DNA of 64,000 bases from Nitrospiraceae bacterium. Lineage in GTDB: Bacteria; Nitrospirota; Nitrospiria; Nitrospirales; Nitrospiraceae. The notes below the pieces were generated by a model that was given only the letters and a program-made list of their open reading frames with translations, had not been told where the DNA came from and searched no databases. The position numbers were made by a program, and so were the translations under genes. Positions 31,497 through 39,950 of the stretch are shown piece by piece (the stretch's first letter is position 1; each line of letters begins with the position of its first letter). The stretch covers positions 1 through 64,000 of the forward strand of contig CAKKRE010000022.1 in NCBI GenBank assembly GCA_919902505.1, in the 5' to 3' direction.

Positions 31497-34229
31497 ATGT
31501 CGAAGCACATCGCTGCGCGCAATGAGAGTGTGTCTGTGATCGGCCTGCTTGGCCAGGAGAGCAGCCGACCATCTTCGGTGCCGGACCGGAAGAAAACCAG
31601 CGATGCCTGGTCGCTCTCTGTTGCGGAGCGGCGGGCTTCCCGGCGCCTCGAGACTCGCATCTCGACCGTTCTTCACTTGCAGGATCATACGTGGAACGGT
31701 CGGACGAAAAGCCTCAGTTTAGGCGGGCTTTCGATGGAATTTGCCGAGGACATTCCTGCCATGCTGAACCAGCATATTCTGTTGAGTCTGACTCCCGGGG
31801 CCACGCGGCCCGAAAGTGCCGGAGTTGTGTGCGGGATTCGCGTTTCAGAAAGTGTCCTTGGTTCAGGTCAGACGAAACGAGGGGTGACACTCGCCGTTCA
31901 GTTTGTGCGGTTGAGCCCTGGCGATGAGCAGGTGATAGCCATGTGGATGAGCGAGGGCCGCGCACCGTCGAGCGGCCTGCAGCTTGTCGCCGCATTGGTC
32001 GCCCAAGAGAGTGAGGATGCCCTTATCGACCGCGAGTCCAGGCAGCCGGTTGTGGCTCAGGTCACGCATGCGCGTCTTGCTCGGGTGCCCGAGCGTCCAC
32101 GTCATGAGCGGAGGCGTCAACAGCGGATTACGGTTGGATTGAGCACCGAGGTGAGTCTCAGGCTGAGAGCCGGTGACCGAGTCTTGTCGGGAGCGTTGAC
32201 GACCGACTTGACGTCAAACGGGGCCTGTCTGTGCTTGTCGGCCGAAGAGGATTTGCTGGGTTCAGAATTGGAACTGAGATGGATGTCACCGACTGTCGCC
32301 CAGCGAGTGTCTTCTGTCTCCACGCCGTCTGCCGGCTGTTCCGTGGTGGGCGAAGTGGTATGGACAAGACCGGGAGAGGTCGGCGCTCCTTCCGGCTATC
32401 GGCAGGTTGGGGGGCGGACGGTGTTGGCGGGTGTGCGCTTTCTCCCGGTTGCAAAAGAGGTTGAGGACATCATTGAGCACCTGCTCGGGCAGCAGCAGAG
32501 CGAGGGCGTCGTCGACAGGGCGGAAGGGCCTTCCGTCATCAGTGAGTTCTCGGAGTGTGTCCGCCCGTCCGGTCACCGTATCGCGCTCTGTCACGATCGG
32601 CCTCGAACCGATCTGTCGGCCGACGCACCGATTGTGGTGTTGGCTCCCGGGTATGGGGAGAGCAAACGCGACTATGTGCCGCTGGCCTATTACCTCGCCG
32701 GCAATGGGTTTCATGTCGTGCGCTTCGACAATGTGAATCATGTCGGAGAGAGCGATGGGTTGGTCACACAGTTTCGCCTGGAGGATATGGAGACCGATCT
32801 AGAGACCGTGCTGGACTATGTGGCGGCTCGATGGCCGGGTCGATCCATCGGCCTTGTGGCGACCAGCCTGTCCGGTCGCGTCGCGCTCAAGGTCGCGGGG
32901 CGAGTCCCTCACCTGGGGCTGCTGGCGTTGATCAATGGAATCATGGATGTTCAGCATACGTTGCAGGCCGTCCATCAAGAGGATCTGATCGGCGAACATC
33001 TGGCCGGTGTGCGCAAAGGGGTGGTCAACATTCTCGGCCTGACCATCGATGCGGATCGTTGGCTGGAGCATGCTGTTCAGGGAGGCTATGCCGATCTGAG
33101 CACCACTCAGCAGGACGCCGAGCACCTCCATGCTCCCGTCGTGCTGTTTCATGCCGAGCAGGACGCGTGGGTCGATCCGGCCTCCATCGAGGCAGTCGGC
33201 GCGGCGATGGGTGCGAATCTCCGCCACTCCTATGTGGTGCCGGGCGCGTTGCATCGACTTCAAGAGAGCCCCCGGAAAGCCCGCACGGTCTATCGCCAAA
33301 TTGCTCTCTGCTGCCAGCAGGAGTTGTGGCCGACACGGTCGATGGCGCGGATGGTCGAACCGTCGCATCGGGAAATCGGCGTGCAGAACCGCGCAGAACG
33401 CGAACGTAGCAAGAAGCGTCGGCCGATGGGCAAGTCGGATCATGTGGCGTTCTGGCAGGAGTACTTACAGAATTTCCAGACGATCCCGAACGTGGCCGAT
33501 TTTTGGCGGCTTATGGATCATGTCTATCGCCTGATGGGCGATTGCCATCATGGGGAGCGGATTCTGGATGCCGGGTGCGGCAATGGTAACCTCGGGGTGT
33601 TCTTGCAGCTCAATCAGGCGTTTCGGCAGCGCTATGCCAGGCGCGGAGATTTTCGCTCGCCTGACTATGTCGGGGTGGATTTTGTCCCGACGGCTCTGGC
33701 GCAGGCCATGACCAACTTCGAGCAGGTGGGGGCGGCGCTACAAGGGCAGTTTTATGAGGGGCTGCGAGCCTATGTGCCGATGTCGATGCGGGTCTGCCGG
33801 GCCGACCTGGAGTCTCCGCTGCCGTTTCCCGATCATTCCTTCGACCGGGTCGTGTGCAATCTTGTGATCGGGTACGTGCGCGACCCGCTCTTCACCCTCC
33901 GGGAATATCTGCGCGTGTTGGCTCCCAATGGACGGTTGGTGATTTCCAACCTGAAGCCGTATGCCGATCTCTCGGCGATTTATCGCAGCTTCGTTGAGAC
34001 GGCTCAGACGCCGGATCAAATCGAAGAAGGGCGTCGCCTCCTGGACAATTCTGGTAGAATCAAAGAGCGGGAAGGCGAAGGCATTTTTCATTTCCATTAC
34101 CAGGCGGAACTGGAAAGTTTGTTGCGCGCCGCCGGCGTCACGCATCCGCGGGTCTATTCCACGTTCGGAAACCAAGCGCTCATTGCCGTGGCCGATAAGG
34201 GCCTGGCGAATCTCACAGTGGCGGTATGA
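31497..34229 (+). CDS. Four-domain fusion: PilZ-PilZ, LuxD-like acyl hydrolase, methyltransferase
   Basis: A 910-residue soluble protein. The start ATG 31497 is set by GGGAGG 6 bases upstream; the track's start at 31320 is not supported. A first PilZ domain (about 43-155) starts with RRASRRLETRISTVL and has SLSLGGLSMEF. A second (about 200-330) starts RHERRRQQRITVGL and has TDLTSNGACLCLS. Both are cyclic-di-GMP-binding folds. An alpha/beta hydrolase (about 355-620) carries VVLAPGYGESKRDYVPLAYY and GLVATSLSGRVALKV, resembling the nucleophile segment of LuxD acyl-transferases. The C-terminal methyltransferase (about 640-880) has ILDAGCGNGNLGVF and later LRVLAPNGRLVISNLKPYAD. I know no characterised protein with this order. 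The kinase gene follows after 33 bases. Confidence 0.82.
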   Translation: MSKHIAARNESVSVIGLLGQESSRPSSVPDRKKTSDAWSLSVAERRASRRLETRISTVLHLQDHTWNGRTKSLSLGGLSMEFAEDIPAMLNQHILLSLTPGATRPESAGVVCGIRVSESVLGSGQTKRGVTLAVQFVRLSPGDEQVIAMWMSEGRAPSSGLQLVAALVAQESEDALIDRESRQPVVAQVTHARLARVPERPRHERRRQQRITVGLSTEVSLRLRAGDRVLSGALTTDLTSNGACLCLSAEEDLLGSELELRWMSPTVAQRVSSVSTPSAGCSVVGEVVWTRPGEVGAPSGYRQVGGRTVLAGVRFLPVAKEVEDIIEHLLGQQQSEGVVDRAEGPSVISEFSECVRPSGHRIALCHDRPRTDLSADAPIVVLAPGYGESKRDYVPLAYYLAGNGFHVVRFDNVNHVGESDGLVTQFRLEDMETDLETVLDYVAARWPGRSIGLVATSLSGRVALKVAGRVPHLGLLALINGIMDVQHTLQAVHQEDLIGEHLAGVRKGVVNILGLTIDADRWLEHAVQGGYADLSTTQQDAEHLHAPVVLFHAEQDAWVDPASIEAVGAAMGANLRHSYVVPGALHRLQESPRKARTVYRQIALCCQQELWPTRSMARMVEPSHREIGVQNRAERERSKKRRPMGKSDHVAFWQEYLQNFQTIPNVADFWRLMDHVYRLMGDCHHGERILDAGCGNGNLGVFLQLNQAFRQRYARRGDFRSPDYVGVDFVPTALAQAMTNFEQVGAALQGQFYEGLRAYVPMSMRVCRADLESPLPFPDHSFDRVVCNLVIGYVRDPLFTLREYLRVLAPNGRLVISNLKPYADLSAIYRSFVETAQTPDQIEEGRRLLDNSGRIKEREGEGIFHFHYQAELESLLRAAGVTHPRVYSTFGNQALIAVADKGLANLTVAV

Positions 34230-34262
34230 TGACATGGCCTCGGCTCTACCAGAGTACCTGAG

Positions 34263-37200
34263 ATGAAAGTGCTCGCGTTCAGCGCGCTGGTGAATGCGTT
34301 GGCTGCGACAGGGCTCGGAATGTTCGTCTACTTCCGGGATCCTGCCGCTGCACGCAACCGGATCTACGGGCTGTACTGTCTGAGCATCGCCTTTTGGAGC
34401 GTCTTCTACTGCGGCTGGCAACTCACGGAATCCAAAGACCTCGCGCTGAGTCTGCTGCGCTTGGTGATGGCCGGCGCGTCCCTCATCCCGATTCTGTATT
34501 TTCACCACACTGTCACATTTCTTGACATTACGGCGCGCCACGCCAAAGCCCTGAAGATCGGCTATGGTCTGGCGGCACTGTTTCTGCTGGCCGATACGAC
34601 GCCCTGGTTCGTGGCAGGGGTGCACCCGGCGATGTCGTTCTCTTTTTGGCCGGTTCCCGGCCTCTTCTTCCATCCCTTCCTGCTGTATTTTCTCTGGTAT
34701 GTCGTCTACGCGACCTCGCTCGTCGGGGTCGCCCTTCGGGATGCGAATGGCATCCGGCGCCATCAATATGCGTACATGCTGGTCGCCAGCATCATCGGGT
34801 ATGCGGGCGGGGCTACGAATTTCCCTCTCTGGTATGGCGTGCCGCTGTTGCCCTACGGCACGGTGCTCATCACGATGTATACGGCTCTGATGGCCTACAC
34901 GATCGTTCGGTACCGCCTGATGAATATCAGTGTCGTACTGAACAAGGGGCTCGGCTATGCCATCGTGCTGGCGATTATTGTCGTGGCAACGTCCATCGGC
35001 GCGGTGCTCAGTAATCGCGCGACCGGGCATTCCACGCCACCGTTGTTGGCTGGAACGCTGTTCCTGATATGTGCGCTCTGGGTGCTCAGCAACAATCCCC
35101 GTTCCACGTCGAATACGATCTTCAGCGCCGTGTGCGGGGCTGCCTGCCTCTGGTTATTCGGCTGTTTCATGCTGTTCTCCGCGTCACGCGAGGATGAGGC
35201 GCTCTTTTGGGTGCAGGTGATTTACACCGGAGTGGTCTTTTTGCCCGCGCTGACCTATCACTTTGCGCAGAGTCTCTCCGGCGGGGCTGCGCATGATCGC
35301 CTGATTGTGTGGAACTATGCCGTCGGCGCGCTTTTTTGGAGCCTGTTGTTCACGCCGTATCTGGTAGATGGCCAGTATGTCTATTATTGGGGCCGATATC
35401 CTAAGGCTGGGGTGCTCCATCCCTGGCTGGTGGCATACGTGGTGGCGGGCGGGGGGGTGACGGTCTATCGGCTGTATCAGGGGTATCGGCTCCACCTCAG
35501 TTCATCCCCGCTGCTCGGCGCTCAGCTGAAATACACGGTTGTGGCCCTCGCGCTGGGATTCCTTGCCTCTCTCGATTTCCTCCAGAATTATGGCGTGGGA
35601 TTCTATCCGGTCGGGTACTTACTGGCCGGCCTCTCGGTCACCGTCGTCGCCTATGCCATCGCTCGATACGAGTTGATGGATGTGTCGTTCGTCCCGAGTC
35701 GGCCGAAGGTGATGTTGTCGATCAAGTTGATGGGCCTGATTCCGGCCTACATGATGATCTTGCTCGTCATCCGGATCTTTACCGGGACGTTCCATTATCT
35801 TCTGGCCGGGGTGCTGTTCGGTTTATTTGTGATCGTGTCGAGCGGCTTGGCGAACCTTCAGAAGGGGGTCGAGCGGGCGATCGGGCAGACGCTCTTTCGA
35901 GAGCGCTACGATGCCTACGATACGTTGGTGCAGTTTTCGAAGTCTCTTGTGGCGATCCTTGAACTGAAATCCCTCACAAAAGAAATTGTGCAAACGCTCG
36001 CGCGTGTGATGAACATTAAAACGGCCTCCGTCTATGTTCTCGATAAGGAACAAGGGATCTACAGCTTGACCGCTTCCTACGGGTTCGTGACGCGTGAGGC
36101 CGTCGTGCCTCCGATTAAGATGGAGGGAGAATTTCCCAAGACCTTGTTGCGAACAGAGACCGCCCTTGTCAGGGAGGAAATCGAATACGACAAGGCCGAT
36201 ACGGAACATCTGCGCTTGCTCGACACCTTGAAAGCGTTGGAGTCCGAGGTCTGTATTCAGCTGATCAGCAAGGACCGGCTGGTAGGGTTTTGTAACTTAG
36301 GACGCCGGGCCAATCATGGCATGTATTCGACCGAAGAGTTGGCCCTTCTCAAGACCCTCGCGCAGCATGCGGCGATCGCGATCGACAATGCGCTCTTGTA
36401 TGAGGACCTCCGTCGGTCCCAGTTGTTGATGCGCCGTACCGACCGGTTGCGATCGCTTGAAACCATGGCCGGTGGGTTTGCCCATGAGATTCGAAACCCG
36501 TTGACCTCCATCAAGACGTTCGTTCAGTTGGCCCCCGAACGCCGTGACGATGTGGAGTTTATGGAGCAGTTCAGCCAGGTCGTGTGTGAAGACGTTGAGC
36601 GGATCGAGCGGTTGGTGCATGAAATTCTCGATTACGCGCGCTATATGACGCCGAAGCTTACTCAGGAAAGCTTGAATGATGTGGTGTCTTCCTGCCTCTA
36701 CTTTATCGAGGTGAAGGCGAGCAGCAAGGCCATCACGATTCAGAAGGAACTGGCGAGCGATCTGCCCTACGTGAAACTGGATCGGCAGCAGATCAAGCAG
36801 GTCTTGTTGAACTTGTTTATCAACGCGATGGAAGCCATCGGCGGTGACCAGGGCGGCCGCCTTTCCGTTCGCACTCGCAAACTTGTCAAGCCGGTGAATG
36901 AGCCATGGGTTCAGATCGAAGTCGAGGATAGTGGGCCGGGAATCGACCCCCAGGATCTAGACCATATCTTCGATCCGTTCTATACCACCAAGCACGAGAG
37001 CGGGGAGCGTGAGGGAACGGGGCTCGGCTTGACCATTGCGCACCAGATCGTTCAGGAGCATGGGGGCTATGTGGAGGTAGCCAGTGAGGTGGGCCATGGT
37101 ACGAGATTCATGGTCAATCTTCCCGTGAATCCACCTATCGCGGAGTGGCAGGCTGCGCAGCCTGCCTTCGATGACGGAAGAACGCTGGCCGGAGCGTATC

Positions 37201-37277
37201 TCGCCAGACCTCACCTCGGGTTGGATGAACAGTTCGGGAAGCCACCGTCCCCCATCAAGGCCCGCACCGGAGGATGA
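34263..37277 (+). CDS. Large membrane histidine kinase with two predicted 7TM input modules
   Basis: A 1004-residue sensor kinase. Hydrophobic segments fall into two successive blocks of about seven helices (about 1-235 and 245-530). Each block ends with a similar signature, TIVRYRLMNISVVLNKG and AIARYELMDVSFVPSRP, as expected for a duplicated 7TM kinase-input domain. A GAF domain (about 560-705, with LAQHAAIAIDNALLYEDLRR at its end) precedes the phosphoacceptor helix (GGFAHEIRNPLTSIKTFVQL, His about 740). The ATPase domain has QVLLNLFINAMEAI, DSGPGIDPQDLDHIFDPFYT and GTGLGLTIAHQIVQEHGG. No response regulator is adjacent. It follows the PilZ-fusion gene by 33 bases and probably shares its transcript. 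Confidence 0.88.
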   Translation: MKVLAFSALVNALAATGLGMFVYFRDPAAARNRIYGLYCLSIAFWSVFYCGWQLTESKDLALSLLRLVMAGASLIPILYFHHTVTFLDITARHAKALKIGYGLAALFLLADTTPWFVAGVHPAMSFSFWPVPGLFFHPFLLYFLWYVVYATSLVGVALRDANGIRRHQYAYMLVASIIGYAGGATNFPLWYGVPLLPYGTVLITMYTALMAYTIVRYRLMNISVVLNKGLGYAIVLAIIVVATSIGAVLSNRATGHSTPPLLAGTLFLICALWVLSNNPRSTSNTIFSAVCGAACLWLFGCFMLFSASREDEALFWVQVIYTGVVFLPALTYHFAQSLSGGAAHDRLIVWNYAVGALFWSLLFTPYLVDGQYVYYWGRYPKAGVLHPWLVAYVVAGGGVTVYRLYQGYRLHLSSSPLLGAQLKYTVVALALGFLASLDFLQNYGVGFYPVGYLLAGLSVTVVAYAIARYELMDVSFVPSRPKVMLSIKLMGLIPAYMMILLVIRIFTGTFHYLLAGVLFGLFVIVSSGLANLQKGVERAIGQTLFRERYDAYDTLVQFSKSLVAILELKSLTKEIVQTLARVMNIKTASVYVLDKEQGIYSLTASYGFVTREAVVPPIKMEGEFPKTLLRTETALVREEIEYDKADTEHLRLLDTLKALESEVCIQLISKDRLVGFCNLGRRANHGMYSTEELALLKTLAQHAAIAIDNALLYEDLRRSQLLMRRTDRLRSLETMAGGFAHEIRNPLTSIKTFVQLAPERRDDVEFMEQFSQVVCEDVERIERLVHEILDYARYMTPKLTQESLNDVVSSCLYFIEVKASSKAITIQKELASDLPYVKLDRQQIKQVLLNLFINAMEAIGGDQGGRLSVRTRKLVKPVNEPWVQIEVEDSGPGIDPQDLDHIFDPFYTTKHESGEREGTGLGLTIAHQIVQEHGGYVEVASEVGHGTRFMVNLPVNPPIAEWQAAQPAFDDGRTLAGAYLARPHLGLDEQFGKPPSPIKARTGG

Positions 37278-37286
37278 GTGGTACGT

Positions 37287-37313
37287 GCGGGCGGAGGCCC
37301 ATCGTCCGCCTGC
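37287..37313. terminator. Possible hairpin terminator between convergent genes
   Basis: gcgggcgga and tccgcctgc form a 9-bp stem (one G-U) with a 9-base loop, between the kinase stop and the hydrolase stop. The downstream sequence is only moderately T-rich. Confidence 0.35.
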
Positions 37314-37326
37314 ATTCTCTCTCGAG

Positions 37327-38355
37327 TTATCCCTGTCGAGGCAACCATTCGAGCAGTCTGTTCTCCACCCAAAAGCGATCTTCCTGCGGGCGCCGCCTCT
37401 GAAAAAATCCGCAGTGCCCTCCATAGCGTAGTATGGCGAGTGTAATGTTGGGATTGTACCGGATCGCCGGGGTATCGAACATGGAGGCAGGAATGAACGG
37501 ATCATCTTGCGCGGTGATGATCAACGTGGGAACGGCGATGTGGTGGAGAACGTGACGGGCTCCTGCTCGGTCGTAGTAATCGGCAACATCCCGATACCCT
37601 CCGTCCCGGGCGGTGTAGGCTTCGTCAAACTGAGTGATCGTTTTCATCGAACCCAACGCCGCCAAGTCCCATGTATCGGGAAAGAGCGCTGCTTTTCTTC
37701 GCATCCTCGCCTTTAAACTCGACAGGAAGTGCCGGTGGTAGAGCCAATTCCTGGGCTGCTCCAGAGCTGCCACACATTGCGTGGGATCAATATTCGGGCT
37801 GACCGCTACCACACCTGCTAACGCCGGATCAGACTGTCCTATCTCTCCTGCCGCTTTTAAAACCAGATTTCCGCCCATCGAATATCCGACCAGCCATATC
37901 TGAGATAGGCGATCGCGCACTCGCAATTCCTCCATAATCGCACGGTAATCGCTGCTGAGCCCGCTGTTGTACAGAGTCGGAGTCAGATGGTCGCTACCGC
38001 CGCAGGTCCGTTGGTTCATACGGATGACGTTAAATCCCGCACGGTACGCTTTGACGGTCATCCCACGCATGTAGTGGGATTCTGCAGAACCTTCAAGTCC
38101 GTGGAGCATGATGAGAGTCCGGGAGCTGTCCGGGTGAGACTGCCAGTGACAGAAGCCCTGCAGCTGGGTTCCCGGCTCGGTGGTGAATCGGCGTATGACC
38201 TGAGGGAGGGATGGCCCTATCGCTTCCCGAGGCCAGTAGCGAGGCACTAAGGTCATGAGATGCGGATTACGGAGCAGGAGTGCGGGAATGAATCCATCTA
38301 GTGAAGTCATATCCGGCTCATCATAAACAAATGTCATTCCCTGCGCACTTTCCAT
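37327..38355 (-). CDS. YheT-like alpha/beta hydrolase
   Basis: This protein has about 342 residues. The start is uncertain among ATG 38355, 38337 and 38310, all in frame; the tracked 38973 start runs over the aldolase pseudogene. The N-terminus LRNPHLMTLVPRYWPRE, then MLHGLEGSAESHYMRGMTVK, MNQRTCGGSDHLTPTLYNSG and the nucleophile elbow LVGYSMGGNLVLKAAG are the conserved blocks of the YheT/ABHD1-3 esterase family. The His is in YGGHCGFF and the acidic residue in ITAQDDPFIP. The likely activity is carboxylesterase or lipase on unknown substrates in the cytoplasm. It converges with the kinase gene. Confidence 0.85.
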   Translation of the reverse strand: MESAQGMTFVYDEPDMTSLDGFIPALLLRNPHLMTLVPRYWPREAIGPSLPQVIRRFTTEPGTQLQGFCHWQSHPDSSRTLIMLHGLEGSAESHYMRGMTVKAYRAGFNVIRMNQRTCGGSDHLTPTLYNSGLSSDYRAIMEELRVRDRLSQIWLVGYSMGGNLVLKAAGEIGQSDPALAGVVAVSPNIDPTQCVAALEQPRNWLYHRHFLSSLKARMRRKAALFPDTWDLAALGSMKTITQFDEAYTARDGGYRDVADYYDRAGARHVLHHIAVPTLIITAQDDPFIPASMFDTPAIRYNPNITLAILRYGGHCGFFQRRRPQEDRFWVENRLLEWLPRQG

Positions 38356-38445
38356 TTTTTGTGGGAGAGAGCCTTCGTCTCTCAAGGGGTGCAGGGGAGG
38401 AACCGATGACAGATACTGGAGAGTTGGTTCCCAACGGAGGCAGGT

Positions 38446-39083
38446 ATGCTGACTGCGATCGGCGATGTGATGAGGAGAGTCTACGAGCGAGGCTGGATTA
38501 CGACCAGGGACGGCAACATCGGCATGCGGAAACGGGCGGGCAAGTATCTGTACGTCACACCGTCCGGATGGCGAAAGACGATTGTCCATCCCGAACGCAT
38601 CGTGCGATTGGAGGTTGTGATTGATCCTGTATCGGCCAATCGGTTCCAACGGTCCGTGATGGGCAGCAGCCATCCGGAGAGCTATGGATGCACTGGGACC
38701 TTCAGAGGGACACGAAGAAGACAAGGACGGTCGTTCACGTCCATGCGACCCACATCGTGGCTGCGATCTATGCCGGAATCGATTTGCAGGCGACGAGTGC
38801 GGAGTTTCCCGAGATCTCACGCTATACGCGTGTGGGCCGCACGGTCCCTGCAGTGCCGGCCTTGTCACGTGATCTGGCGGATGTGACGGCGGAGTGCCTG
38901 GGGTTGAAGCAGGATGGGACGCTGGAATTTGACATTGTCGGGCAGATGAATCACGGTGCGCGCGCCGTCGCAACGGACCCTTGGGGAGCCTATGAACACA
39001 TCGAGCGGCTCGATCATATTTGCGAGATTGTTTTGAAGAGTGGAGTTGTTTCGAAGCCCTTGCCTATACAGTCGCCTTCGTGA
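38446..39083 (+). pseudogene. Class II aldolase/adducin-family protein, frameshifted
   Basis: A good Shine-Dalgarno sequence (GGAGG) precedes ATG 38446. The first frame encodes MLTAIGDVMRRVYERGWITT then RDGNIGMRKRAGKYLYVTPS and TIVHPERIVRLEVV, the usual start of class II aldolases. Near 38660 the coding switches frame and continues PSGELWMHWDLQRDTKKTRT, VVHVHATHIVAAIYAGIDL (metal-binding histidines) and VATDPWGAYEHIERLDHICE to the stop at 39083. A single missing base just after VMG (about 38662) would explain the shift. As written, no full-length enzyme is made. Either this is a recent pseudogene or a sequencing error. Confidence 0.8.
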
Positions 39084-39112
39084 AGAGGTAGGAAGGATCA
39101 GGGAAAAGAGAA

Positions 39113-39143
39113 GGGGGCTGACGGTATTGTTCCGTCAGCCCCC
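39113..39143. terminator. Strong bidirectional hairpin terminator
   Basis: Perfect 12-bp stem GGGGGCTGACGG / CCGTCAGCCCCC with loop TATTGTT. T-rich flanks occur on both strands. It lies between the aldolase remnant (plus) and tRNA-Asn (minus). Confidence 0.8.
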
Positions 39144-39161
39144 GTTATATTGTGTATATTG

Positions 39162-39237
39162 TGGCTCCCCGGGCAGGACTCGAACCTGCGACCAGCCGGT
39201 TAACAGCCGGCTGCTCTACCAACTGAGCTACCGGGGA
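39162..39237 (-). tRNA. tRNA-Asn (anticodon GTT)
   Basis: The minus strand reads TCCCCGGTAGCTCAGTTGGT to the encoded CCA end. The acceptor stem TCCCCGG pairs with CCGGGGA, the discriminator is G and the anticodon loop CTGTTAA carries GTT. The T loop GGTTCGAGTCC is canonical. Length 76 bases. Confidence 0.96.
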
Positions 39238-39301
39238 ACAAAGAGATTCAAAATTATCGTTGGCATTCTAGCAAAACTAAAGAGAGAAGGGGGAGACTTT
39301 T

Positions 39302-39571
39302 TTAGATGCCGAAATCATCAGTCTCGTCTTCGTCTGATGAGGCATCCGTATTTCCTTCCGCCAGCGCGGCAAAATGTTTTGCCCAGGTGAGGTAGAGATT
39401 CCCGCTATCCCGCATTGTATCGGCGGCCTTGATGAGCTTCTCAGCCAGTTCCGGGTCCTTCCCTCCGGCGTATATGGCTGCGGCTTGTCGCTCAATTGCC
39501 TTGGGATATTCATTCAACAGGCCGGCGATATCACGAAGCAGTTCATTGAGTACATTGTCTTCTCGTTCCAT
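39302..39571 (-). CDS. Small conserved-looking helical protein, unknown function
   Basis: An 89-residue, acidic, mostly helical protein: LNELLRDIAGLLNEYPKAIE, DPELAEKLIKAADTMRDSGN, then an Asp/Glu-rich tail SDEDETDDFGI. AGAGGA precedes the ATG with suitable spacing. No signal peptide or membrane segment. It stands alone between tRNA-Asn and the por operon, and the terminator at 39600-39632 separates it from por. No family recognised. Confidence 0.6.
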   Translation of the reverse strand: MEREDNVLNELLRDIAGLLNEYPKAIERQAAAIYAGGKDPELAEKLIKAADTMRDSGNLYLTWAKHFAALAEGNTDASSDEDETDDFGI

Positions 39572-39599
39572 GGGATCCTCTTAGTGCTCAGTTCAAGAA

Positions 39600-39632
39600 A
39601 AAGCCCCATAGCGTGGAACGCTATGGGGCTTT
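39600..39632 (-). terminator. Rho-independent terminator of the por operon
   Basis: Perfect 15-bp stem AAAGCCCCATAGCGT / ACGCTATGGGGCTTT with loop GGA. On the minus strand it is followed by TTTTTCTT. It sits 17 bases after the stop of the ferredoxin subunit gene. Confidence 0.9.
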
Positions 39633-39648
39633 GCGACAACGCAACTTG

Positions 39649-39927
39649 CTAACCTTGGTACGCTTGTCCGAGGCCTGCGGACTCGCCCTTGTGGCTCATC
39701 AGCTGTCCAGTGGCGCTGACTGCCTGCATTTCAATCGCCTCGTGTTTAGCGGCGTTGCAAACAACGACGCAGAGTTCGCATCCCTTGCAACGATCAATTG
39801 TGACTTCCGCCACCATCTTGGTCGAATTAAGGTCCAAGCAATTGGCTTCCGGACAATACATGATGCAGAGGCGGCAGCCTTTCTTGGCCACGCACTTCTC
39901 GTCGATCACTTGCGCTACGTTATACAT
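39649..39927 (-). CDS. porD: Pyruvate/2-oxoacid:ferredoxin oxidoreductase, delta (2[4Fe-4S]) subunit
   Basis: A 92-residue ferredoxin-like subunit that carries electrons between the TPP site and ferredoxin. Two cysteine clusters are visible: EKCVAKKGCRLCIMYCPEA and RCKGCELCVVVCN. The second has the standard C-x2-C-x2-C-x3-C spacing. In the first, the leading cysteine is five residues from the next, a wider gap than the usual two. The C-terminal about 25 residues (TGQLMSHKGESAGLG) extend beyond the cluster domain. It is the last gene of the minus-strand operon and ends just before a strong terminator. Confidence 0.88.
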   Translation of the reverse strand: MYNVAQVIDEKCVAKKGCRLCIMYCPEANCLDLNSTKMVAEVTIDRCKGCELCVVVCNAAKHEAIEMQAVSATGQLMSHKGESAGLGQAYQG

Positions 39928-39950
39928 GCGACGTGGTTCCTTCTCTCTCG

